Part shown: piece by piece, positions 1-5,516 of the stretch
Layout of the letters: each line of letters starts with the position of its first letter
Numbering within the stretch: position 1 is the first letter of the stretch
Assembly: GCA_022822575.1 (NCBI GenBank)
Contig: JAJEBJ010000224.1
Location: 1-7,342, forward strand
Direction: 5' to 3'
DNA from: Alphaproteobacteria bacterium
Lineage (GTDB): Bacteria > Pseudomonadota > Alphaproteobacteria > SP197
DNA: 7,342 nt
The notes under the pieces: generated by a model
The model's database searches: none
The model's input: the letters and a program-made list of their open reading frames with translations, nothing else
Told to the model about the DNA's origin: nothing
Translations under genes and position numbers: made by a program

Positions 1-353
1 GTCCGCTTGACCGCATCGGCGAGTAGCATGCGACCGAGTCCGCGCCGGCGCGCCGAGCGGTCTACTGCCAGCCGACCGATCAGGGCGCAGGGTACCGGAT
101 GGCGTGGTCGTTTGCGGGATAGTTGATCGGGCAGTGAGGCAAGGTCGATCGCGAGGGCGCTCAGCGTGCAACAGCCCAGAACGGCATCGGTTTCGCCGGC
201 AGTGCAGACGAATACCCGGGCGATCCGGCGCCGGACATCCAGACCGGCCTGGCGTGCCAGATAGCGGTCCAATTCCGGGAGGCCGCAAGAGAACACCGTC
301 CGGTCGTGCCGCTTGTCAAGTGGCTCGATAACGAGCGCATGAGACTCCCTCAA
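1..353 (-). CDS. GNAT-family toxin, TacT-like (partial, C-terminus outside window)
   Basis: This is the first 117 codons of a GCN5-related N-acetyltransferase of the TacT type. Family knowledge: these toxins acetylate the amino group of charged tRNA and stop translation, and are neutralised by a DUF1778 (TacA) antitoxin encoded just upstream. Seen here: an N-terminal segment with IEPLDKRHD and GLPELDRYL, a central strand pair around ARVFVCTAGETDAVLGCCTLS (split near residues 45-64), then LIGRLAVDRSARRRGLGRML, which carries the acetyl-CoA motif R-x-x-G-x-G at about residues 102-107. The frame opens after a stop at 360-362, and the only early start is TTG at 351-353, which overlaps the antitoxin stop as TTGA. 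That suggests translational coupling. There is no clear separate Shine-Dalgarno sequence. TacT proteins usually run to about 160-175 residues, so roughly 50 residues lie off the window. The family is clear; the exact start is less so. Confidence 0.88.
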   Translation of the reverse strand, partial: MRESHALVIEPLDKRHDRTVFSCGLPELDRYLARQAGLDVRRRIARVFVCTAGETDAVLGCCTLSALAIDLASLPDQLSRKRPRHPVPCALIGRLAVDRSARRRGLGRMLLADAVKR

Positions 354-613
354 CGTGAGTCAACGCGCCGCGTGTGCTCTTCCAGGGCCGCGCGCAGGCG
401 GTCGTTCTGCAGCGGCGAGTCGGAGAGCGCCTCGAAGAACCGCATTGCATCCTCGCGGGCAAGCGCGATGGTCTCGTGCCGGCGAACGGTCTTTTCCGCG
501 CTTTCCAGCGCGCTGGATACGATGAATGCACTGACGGTCGTGCCTTCAACGGACGCCGCCTGCTCGATGCGCCGCTTCGCTGTGCGGCTGAGCCGCAGAT
601 TGATGCACTCGCT
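350..613 (-). CDS. DUF1778/TacA-type antitoxin without its own start codon (overlaps hsp20)
   Basis: The 87 residues beginning SECINLRLSRTAKRRIEQAA match the ribbon-helix-helix DUF1778 antitoxins that bind GNAT toxins: a short beta strand (INLRLS), a helix, the SAFIVSSALESAEK segment, then a C-terminal toxin-binding part with FFEALSDSP. Its gene ends at TGA 350-352, overlapping the toxin TTG start. The oddity is the 5' end. In this frame there is no ATG, GTG or TTG near the domain start, only CTG at 596-598. Upstream, the frame runs without a start of any kind until far inside hsp20, where it encodes Arg/Pro/Ser-rich nonsense. The domain therefore begins within hsp20, in the +1 frame relative to it. 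It may be a 5'-truncated remnant, or be made as a frameshift fusion to Hsp20, or start at a non-standard codon. Family identity is good; expression is uncertain. The start coordinate given is the first domain residue, not an initiation codon. Confidence 0.75.
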   Translation of the reverse strand, partial: SECINLRLSRTAKRRIEQAASVEGTTVSAFIVSSALESAEKTVRRHETIALAREDAMRFFEALSDSPLQNDRLRAALEEHTRRVDSR

Positions 614-977
614 TGGGCACGCGGATCGTGAGCAGGCCGTCCTGGTGGTCGGCCTCGACGCGTTCGCCGTCGGCGTCGCCGGGCAGGCGGAAGCTGCGCA
701 TGAAGGTGCCCGAGATCCGCTCGGTGAAGAAGTAGGAGCGGCCCTCCTCCTCGCGCGTCGATTCCTTGTGGCCCTTGACCACCAGCGTGCCCTCGTGGAC
801 CGAAAGATCGATGTCCTCGGCGGCCACGCCGGGCAGCTCGATGGCGATCTCGTAGGCGTCCTGGGTCGCCGAGGCATCGGTCGAGGGCGAGAAGACATCG
901 GCGATCTTCTGCCCGACGGTGCGGAACGGAGCGCAAATCTGGGGCCAGAAGCCGCCGTGCTGTGACGATTCGACCAT
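546..977 (-). CDS. Small heat shock protein Hsp20 with chimeric C-terminal tail
   Basis: A 143-residue ATP-independent holdase of the alpha-crystallin family, cytoplasmic by family. The ATG at 975-977 is chosen because GGAGGA lies six bases upstream (983-988). Residues 1-35 form the variable N-terminal arm (MVESSQHGGFWPQICAPFRT). Residues 36-122 are the alpha-crystallin domain, with DAYEIAIELPGVAAEDIDLSV, the GTLVVKGHKE strand, YFFTERISGTFMRSFRLP and the signature A-x4-G-L-L at about 109-116. After IRVPKR (residue 123) the sequence becomes VHQSAAQPHSEAAHRAGGVR, which is DUF1778 coding sequence read out of frame. The usual extension with an I-x-I/V motif, needed for oligomer assembly in the family, is absent. 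The core is sound, but the C-terminus looks like the product of a deletion or frameshift. It is divergent from the SDR gene, with an FNR/FixK-like site between them. Confidence 0.92.
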   Translation of the reverse strand: MVESSQHGGFWPQICAPFRTVGQKIADVFSPSTDASATQDAYEIAIELPGVAAEDIDLSVHEGTLVVKGHKESTREEEGRSYFFTERISGTFMRSFRLPGDADGERVEADHQDGLLTIRVPKRVHQSAAQPHSEAAHRAGGVR

Positions 978-1036
978 GACTGTCCTCCGCTGGTTGAATG
1001 ATAGAGTGAGGATTCGCCGCCGCCGGGGCAGCGGCA

Positions 1037-1050
1037 TTGACGGAGGTCAA
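1037..1050. promoter_or_regulatory. Candidate FNR/FixK-type box between hsp20 and SDR gene
   Basis: The sequence TTGACGGAGGTCAA is a perfect dyad (TTGAC-N4-GTCAA) and fits TTGA-N6-TCAA, the half-site pattern bound by FNR/FixK-class regulators. Its centre lies about 34 bases before the SDR start codon and about 66 bases before the hsp20 start codon. A -10-like TATCAT for hsp20 is at 998-1003 on the minus strand, with no good -35 box, which would be consistent with activator dependence. The motif match is seen; the regulator and direction of control are inferred. Confidence 0.4.
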
Positions 1051-1077
1051 GCCGGCCGTTCGGCGAAGGGAGTGAGC

Positions 1078-1839
1078 ATGGATTTCACGGGCAAGCGCAT
1101 CCTCGTCACCGGCTCGTCACGCGGCATCGGACGGGCCGTCGCCGACGAGTTCCTGTCCTCGGGAGGTCGCGTCGCGATCAACGGCCGGACGCCGGAGTCG
1201 ACCCACGAGGGCGTCCGCGCGCTGGGCGGCGACGCCGCGCTCTGCACCGCGCCCGGCGACGTCGGCACCCTGGCGGGCTGCCGCGCCGTCGTCGAGGCGG
1301 CGGTCGAGGGCCTGGGCGGGCTCGACATCCTGATCAACTCCGCCGGCGTCGGCGACTACGCACCCTTCGCCGAGACAACCGAGGCGATGTGGGATGCGGC
1401 GATCGACGTCAATCTCAAGGGCACCTTCTTCTGCAGCCAGCTCGCCCTGGACGACCTGCGCGCGGCCAGGGGCAACATCGTCAACATCGCCTCGGACGCC
1501 GGCCTGATCGGCGAGGCCGGGCTTTCGGCCTACTGCGCATCGAAGGGCGGCGTCGTGAACCTGACCCGCGCGCTGGCGATCGAGCTGGCGCCCGACGTCA
1601 GGGTTAACTGCGTCTGCCCGGGCTATGTCGACACCGACATGGTCCGCCGCGACGGCATCGAACAGGCCGACGATCCGGTCGCCCACGAGCAGGCGCTGAT
1701 CGACTACGCGCCGCTCAAGCGCATCGCGCACCCGGCCGAGATCGCCAAGGCGATCGCCTACCTGGCGAGCGACGACGCCATCTTTGTCACCGGGGCGGCG
1801 CTGCCGATCGACGGCGGCACCACGGCGGGACGGGGTTAG
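1078..1839 (+). CDS. SDR-family NAD(P)-dependent oxidoreductase
   Basis: A 253-residue classical short-chain dehydrogenase/reductase, close to the usual 250 residues. The Rossmann fold opens with TGSSRGIG at residues 11-18. Arg15 in that loop and Arg37 after the second strand (INGR) favour NADPH. Further marks are D61-V62, NSAG at 87-90 and the catalytic set N112 (VNLKG), S139, Y152 and K156 in YCASK. PGYVDTDM follows from 181 and the family C-terminus VTGAALPIDGG from about 237. The overall pattern resembles FabG-like 3-oxoacyl reductases, but many SDRs with other substrates look the same, so no substrate is claimed. ATG 1078 is preceded by GAAGGGAG, giving normal spacing. The gene is divergent from hsp20 and convergent with the MORN gene, and its stop is one base from a long hairpin that may end transcription. 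Confidence 0.95.
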   Translation: MDFTGKRILVTGSSRGIGRAVADEFLSSGGRVAINGRTPESTHEGVRALGGDAALCTAPGDVGTLAGCRAVVEAAVEGLGGLDILINSAGVGDYAPFAETTEAMWDAAIDVNLKGTFFCSQLALDDLRAARGNIVNIASDAGLIGEAGLSAYCASKGGVVNLTRALAIELAPDVRVNCVCPGYVDTDMVRRDGIEQADDPVAHEQALIDYAPLKRIAHPAEIAKAIAYLASDDAIFVTGAALPIDGGTTAGRG

Positions 1840-1840
1840 A

Positions 1841-1945
1841 CATCATGGATCGACCTGCCCTCCTCGATGTGGCTCTGCACTCATGGGTTCCTGACCTCGA
1901 GTGTAACCCACGCACCTCGAGGCCAGGGCAGGTCGATCCATGATG
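1841..1945. repeat. 105-bp palindromic hairpin between convergent genes
   Basis: The arms 1841-1861 and 1925-1945 are perfect 21-bp reverse complements. The stem continues with CCTCGA (1862-1867) pairing to TCGAGG (1917-1922) across a two-base bulge. An inner stem pairs TGGGTT (1884-1889) with AACCCA (1905-1910). ACCTCGAG also occurs twice directly (1894-1901 and 1914-1921). The element fills the gap exactly, one base from the SDR stop on one side and one base from the MORN stop on the other. There is no T-run, so it is not a textbook intrinsic terminator. It could be a bidirectional 3'-end stabiliser or terminator, or a palindromic intergenic repeat element. Confidence 0.85.
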
Positions 1946-1946
1946 C

Positions 1947-2540
1947 CTAGCCAATTGTGCAGGTACCGTCGACGATCTCGTCATCGCGCCACTCACAGAT
2001 CTTGGCGCTGCCGTCAGGATAGGTATAGGTCCCGTGACCGTGCATGCCGCCGTCACGGAATTCGCCCTCGTAGTGTCCGCCGTCGGGCCAGCCATAGGTC
2101 CCGTGGACGTGCTTGTTTCCGTCACGGTATTCGCCCTCGTAGCGAGCCCCGTCGGCCCAGGTAGCCGTCCCGTGGCCGTGCTGCCATCCGTCACGGAATT
2201 CGCCCTCGTAGCGGAAGCCGTAGCCGTTCGCCCAGGTATAGGTCCCATGACCGTGCGAATTGCCGTCACGCATGCTGCCCTCGTACTTGGCCACGCCTTC
2301 GCTGGTGCGCCAGACATACCGCCCTTCACCCGAAGCCTTGCCATCCACGCAAGGTCCCGTCCATGTCACGATCTCGCCTGGCTCGGGGTAGAGGTTACGG
2401 AGTTGGCAGGGCTGGTTCTCCGCGACAATCCAGTTCGGCCCGAAGGGCTCGATCGGTGCGTCCGTCGCCTCCGTGGCCATGGCGCCTGCAAGTGTCGCGA
2501 CGGTCAGCGCCCCGACGATCAACACCACCCGCATTCTCAT
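1947..2540 (-). CDS. Secreted MORN-repeat protein
   Basis: A 197-residue protein with a Sec signal peptide: MRMR, a hydrophobic stretch VVLIVGALTVATLAGA, then a likely cleavage after AMA at residue 22. The mature part starts with a short Cys-containing segment (C45, C64). It is then almost entirely MORN-type repeats of about 23 residues from roughly 60 to 180, each built on YEGEFRDG-x3-HGHGTYTW-x-DG. A closing segment has C182 and C194. MORN repeats form elongated beta-hairpin sheets that act in protein or lipid contact; no enzyme activity is implied. The signal peptide places it in the periplasm or outside the cell, and the four Cys could form disulfides. ATG 2538-2540 follows GAGGAA at close spacing; an ATG two codons later is equally well placed. 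The gene converges with the SDR gene, and the fic gene ends 218 bases upstream. The role is unknown. Confidence 0.88.
   Translation of the reverse strand: MRMRVVLIVGALTVATLAGAMATEATDAPIEPFGPNWIVAENQPCQLRNLYPEPGEIVTWTGPCVDGKASGEGRYVWRTSEGVAKYEGSMRDGNSHGHGTYTWANGYGFRYEGEFRDGWQHGHGTATWADGARYEGEYRDGNKHVHGTYGWPDGGHYEGEFRDGGMHGHGTYTYPDGSAKICEWRDDEIVDGTCTIG
2001..2285 (-). repeat. Tandem MORN-encoding repeats, about 69-75 bp each
   Basis: Four consecutive units (residues about 86-110, 111-133, 134-156 and 157-180) each encode YEG[EFSMY]-x-RDG-x-x-HGHGTYTW-x-DG variants. At DNA level the words CGTCACGGAATTCGCCCTCGTA and close variants recur on the plus strand about every 70 bases, so this stretch can expand or contract by recombination. 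A more divergent unit (about 60-82) precedes them. Confidence 0.85.
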
Positions 2541-2758
2541 GATTCCTCGTCCCGCGTCCGGTGACGTCCGGTGCCCATGTCCGAACGCAGAGCATACCCA
2601 CCATCGGGAAAATCGCTACACTGGCTGTCTCCCGCCGATCACCCGAGGACATCTGGACGCGCATGCCGCCGAAACCCCGCCACGTCCCGGTCAGCACGCT
2701 CGCGCGGCCGATTGAGGGCATAAGCCACGTGGTGAGCGCCGCCGGCAGCAATCTTCCG
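2541..2758. other. Intergenic region between fic and MORN gene
   Basis: These 218 bp lie after the fic stop and before the MORN ribosome binding site. There is no credible gene and no hairpin with a T-run. The only visible structure is a short tandem direct repeat, CGTCCGGTG at 2555-2563 and again at 2565-2573, just upstream of the MORN GAGGAA. Its role, if any, is unknown. Confidence 0.5.
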
Positions 2759-4270
2759 TCAGTCGACCTTACTTTCCGGCATGCGCAGCCGCTTGCCCTC
2801 ATCCTCGGCAACGATCGGGTCCAGGAAGGCGTTGCAGTCGTCGAGTTCGCGTGCGGTCTCGTCGAGAGAGCGCCAGTCGACGGCTGCTGTCCATCTTTGT
2901 GCATAGTCGAGCATGCGAATCAGGGGCTCGGGCCGACCGGATTGCGAAAGCGCCTTCAGCGCTGAGAGATAGTTGGCACGGTACACGGTCGGCACGATGA
3001 TGCGCTCTTCACCCGCCGCTGCCAGTTCGACGTTCATCATGATCCGTGCCGTCCTGCCGTTTCCGTCGGAGAATGGATGGACCTCGGAGACGAGGAACTT
3101 CATAAACACCGCACGCTGAAACGGGCTTTCCAGGCTCCGGCAAAGGTCGAAACCTTGCACCAGAGTGCCGGCGACGAGATCCGGCGCGACGAACACGGTG
3201 GAACCGGCGCGGTTCTCTTCCTGCTTGAAGGTACCAGGCCGCCTGTCGGGCCGGCCTCCCATGATCGATGCGTGCCGGGCCTTGAGAAGCGCTTCCAGGG
3301 CCGAGGCATCGGCAGGGGTGCGCGACATCTCCCTATGGTCGGAGACGATGCGCCAGGTTCCCAGTATGTCGTGTGCATCCGCAGGCCGCTCGTTGGGGAT
3401 GACGCCGCGAAACACGATATCGGCGGCCTCGTCGACGGCAAACTCGGTGCCTTCGATGAAGTTCGAGAAGTAGGCTTCGAAGAAGGCGAGCGTCGCATGG
3501 CTCCGGGGCCCGCGAATGGGCGCCATGCGGGAGAGTGGGGGATGGTCGCGCAGTGCCGCGTGAAGGGCCTGGAACAACACCATGCGGTCCGGATCGTAAG
3601 GCCGGCCCAGGCGACGGGCGACTGCAGCCGGTGCGGTCAGTTCCCCCTCGCGGGTGCCAAGCAAGGCGCCGATCATCGTATCGAGGGCTGATGCTTCCTC
3701 CCCGAGGCCGAGGGGAGAGGCCAGTGAACGAATCTCGTCACGCAACCGGTTCGCCGCGTCTTCACCCGAGCGGCGGATGAGACTATCGAGCCGTTCCTCG
3801 ATCTCGGCCCGGCCGAGGGTGCGGGCCAGGCGCCCGCGACGCGCCCGCGATGGGCGCATGTTTTCGAGATAGGCGCGAGCAGTGGAACTCAGGAACAGTT
3901 CTCCGAGAAACGGTCGGTCAGTCGCGAGCGGTCCCTGGCCGCGCCGGGGCCGCAGTGTGAGACCCGGCAAAGCGATGTCCTGGCCGCGCGCGGTAATCAG
4001 ACAGATCGAGCCATCGCTCGCCGGTGCGTTCTCCAGTGCGGTGCGGTCGGCAACGAGCGCTCCCGGAAAATACGCGGCGACGATGCTCCACACATTGCGC
4101 ATGACGATCGTTTCGGGAGGATCGGTCATGTTGCGGGTGTAGAGTCGCGAGGCCAGCTTGCGCAGCCTTCCGGCCTTGACCTCGCGCGACACGGCCCGCG
4201 CGATGTGCCTGTCGGACACGAACGCTTCCGGCATGAGGCTCAGCGATCTGGCGACGGATATTCTCGGCAT
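2759..4270 (-). CDS. Fic-domain protein with AbiEi-like N-terminal domain
   Basis: A 503-residue protein. The C-terminal half is a Fic domain with the complete catalytic motif HPFSDGNGRTAR at 398-409 (His398 as the general base, the GNGR loop for nucleotide phosphates). By family it transfers AMP, or less often another phosphate-containing group, onto protein hydroxyls. Upstream, SNFIEG at 269-274 fits the inhibitory motif [S/T]-x-x-x-E-[G/N] with Glu273, placing it with class II Fic proteins that block themselves. The first half (about 1-205) resembles the winged-helix antitoxin/regulator domain of the AbiEi type: GRLRKLASRLYTRN near 34-47, then VADRTALENAP, LPGLTLRPRRG and a helical ERLDSLIRR region. 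ATG 4268-4270 is chosen over an upstream TTG because GGAAGGA lies six bases before it. All catalytic residues are present. The targets are unknown. Confidence 0.92.
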   Translation of the reverse strand: MPRISVARSLSLMPEAFVSDRHIARAVSREVKAGRLRKLASRLYTRNMTDPPETIVMRNVWSIVAAYFPGALVADRTALENAPASDGSICLITARGQDIALPGLTLRPRRGQGPLATDRPFLGELFLSSTARAYLENMRPSRARRGRLARTLGRAEIEERLDSLIRRSGEDAANRLRDEIRSLASPLGLGEEASALDTMIGALLGTREGELTAPAAVARRLGRPYDPDRMVLFQALHAALRDHPPLSRMAPIRGPRSHATLAFFEAYFSNFIEGTEFAVDEAADIVFRGVIPNERPADAHDILGTWRIVSDHREMSRTPADASALEALLKARHASIMGGRPDRRPGTFKQEENRAGSTVFVAPDLVAGTLVQGFDLCRSLESPFQRAVFMKFLVSEVHPFSDGNGRTARIMMNVELAAAGEERIIVPTVYRANYLSALKALSQSGRPEPLIRMLDYAQRWTAAVDWRSLDETARELDDCNAFLDPIVAEDEGKRLRMPESKVD

Positions 4271-4285
4271 TAGCAGTCCTTCCAA

Positions 4286-4345
4286 CGCCAGAATACGGAT
4301 ATTTGGAGAAATAAGAAAGGAAAAACGAGACTTTTGTCTGTTTAA
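4286..4345 (-). promoter_or_regulatory. AT-rich leader of fic with candidate promoter and dyad
   Basis: This stretch is strikingly A/T-rich against its GC-rich surroundings. On the minus strand it holds TATTCT (4290-4295) as a possible -10 with no convincing -35. Further upstream is the interrupted palindrome AGAC-TTTT-GTCT at 4328-4339. With a winged-helix domain at the N-terminus of the Fic protein, self-binding to this dyad is conceivable. That is inference only. Confidence 0.25.
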
Positions 4346-4502
4346 CGAGGACCATTCATTGCGAGAGGCACTCGAGGCGGTTACTCGGCATCAGGACGCA
4401 GCCGGGTCGCGCCCCCCGGACGTGGTGCAGGTGTTCTGCGTCCGTAGGCAGCTGTGGGCAAGTCGACCGCCGCAGGGACCGCCAAGAGTCCGGCTGATGC
4501 TG

Positions 4503-5444
4503 TCAAGCCGGCGCTGTCTCGCGCGCCAGATGCCGGTTCAGTGCTGCGATGTGCGACACCGTAAGCCCGCAGCAGCCGCCCAGGACCTGCACGCCATCGT
4601 CCAGCCACGTCAGACAGTGTGCGACGAATGGCTCATCCGCGATGACCTTCTCCAAGGTCAGCGTCTCTTCGCCGGCTTCTTCGTGGTCGAGGGAGTCGGG
4701 ATAGGCCATGAGCGGCCCGGACCAGTGCCGCTTCAGCATCGCCAGGGCTTCCGGGATCACATCCGGCAGGCTGTGCATGATGCCCATGATGTCCGCGCCG
4801 CCTTCCGCCACGATCGGCTCCAGGACATCGGCCAGCGGGAACCCGGTGTAGGTGCGCAACCCGCCGTCATCCGCCCTGATGGTCGAAATGCCGACCCAGA
4901 AGGGAAGATCGTTGGCCTTGGCGGCGCGCATCACCGCCGGTGTGTACGCGGCGTCGCCCATCATCTCTGCCAAGATGAGGTCGCATCCCGCGGCCTTGTG
5001 GATCGCCGCCATGTCCGCGCAGTCGGCCTCGAACTTTTCCACGTCGGAGAGTTCCGGCCACCCGGAATCGGACGGGGGCCTCGTATGGGATATCGAGCCC
5101 GCCACGAGGACAGGACCGTCGGGATGCGGCGTGGCATCGCGCGCCTCGACAGCCAGTTCGACCGCGAGGCGGTTGAGAGGTTCGAACCTGTCGCCGAACC
5201 CAATGGGTTCCAGAACCTCGCGAGTGGTCGCGAAGGTGTTGGCAGTGATCACGCGCGAGCCTGCTCGAATGTAGTCGGCGTGGATCTGGCGAAGCACGTC
5301 GGGATGCGACTCGGTGGCGGGCGCGCACCACGCCCCGCCCGCGTGCATCGGCGCGCCCCGGCGTTCCAGTTCGGTGCCGGTGGCACCGTCGATCACGATC
5401 ACCGCGCCGTCGCGGATTTCCTGGATCACGGCATCGTATGTCAT
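4503..5444 (-). CDS. Homocysteine S-methyltransferase family protein (variant zinc site)
   Basis: A 313-residue TIM-barrel protein of the homocysteine S-methyltransferase (MetH N-domain/BHMT/MmuM) family, about the usual size for stand-alone members. Seen: IDGATGTELERRG at 18-30, the first barrel strand with its substrate loop; SRVITANTFATTR at 63-75; VLVAGSIS at 112-119; LILAEMM at 156-162; and GGCCG at 289-293, supplying the paired zinc cysteines C291 and C292. Family members normally have the third zinc Cys in a G-x-N-C motif. Here the matching place reads GIMHS (221-225), so His224 stands where Cys is expected and the Asn is also changed. The fold is secure, but methyl transfer to homocysteine is not. 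ATG 5442-5444 follows GGGAG at suitable spacing; codons further upstream look non-coding. Nothing in the neighbourhood indicates the substrate. Confidence 0.9.
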   Translation of the reverse strand: MTYDAVIQEIRDGAVIVIDGATGTELERRGAPMHAGGAWCAPATESHPDVLRQIHADYIRAGSRVITANTFATTREVLEPIGFGDRFEPLNRLAVELAVEARDATPHPDGPVLVAGSISHTRPPSDSGWPELSDVEKFEADCADMAAIHKAAGCDLILAEMMGDAAYTPAVMRAAKANDLPFWVGISTIRADDGGLRTYTGFPLADVLEPIVAEGGADIMGIMHSLPDVIPEALAMLKRHWSGPLMAYPDSLDHEEAGEETLTLEKVIADEPFVAHCLTWLDDGVQVLGGCCGLTVSHIAALNRHLARETAPA

Positions 5445-5468
5445 GCGTCGGTCTCCCTTCACACCACG

Positions 5469-5516
5469 AGTATGGCAGCCGTCAGGTCTCCGCCGCAAAC
5501 CGGCTTACCTGCCGGT
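5469..5516 (-). promoter_or_regulatory. Candidate promoter and operator of the homocysteine methyltransferase-family gene
   Basis: On the minus strand, TTGCGG (5493-5498) and CATACT (5469-5474) are 18 bases apart and would place the start of transcription about 20 bases before the ATG. Directly behind the -35 hexamer is a perfect 6-bp inverted repeat, ACCGGC-TTACCT-GCCGGT (5499-5516). The dyad is a plausible regulator site. The promoter match is modest (3/6 and 4/6). Confidence 0.3.

Noticed and set aside
350..898. Reading the antitoxin as a 182-residue protein from the upstream ATG
   Set aside because: The first 94 residues are Arg/Pro/Ser-rich out-of-frame Hsp20 sequence with no initiation signal, so a real protein of that form is very unlikely.
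306..965. A 219-codon plus-strand frame opposite hsp20 and the antitoxin
   Set aside because: It is the complement of clear Hsp20 and DUF1778 coding sequence, without its own motifs or ribosome binding site.
1117..1731. A minus-strand frame opposite the SDR gene
   Set aside because: It is a shadow of a well-supported SDR gene and lacks motifs.
1841..1945. The palindrome read as an insertion sequence or as a standard intrinsic terminator
   Set aside because: It encodes nothing, shows no target-site duplication and has no T-run after either arm, so it is reported as a structured repeat of unknown class.
2034..2564. A repetitive plus-strand frame (VTEFALV... repeats)
   Set aside because: The repeats are the complement of the MORN repeats; this is not an independent gene.
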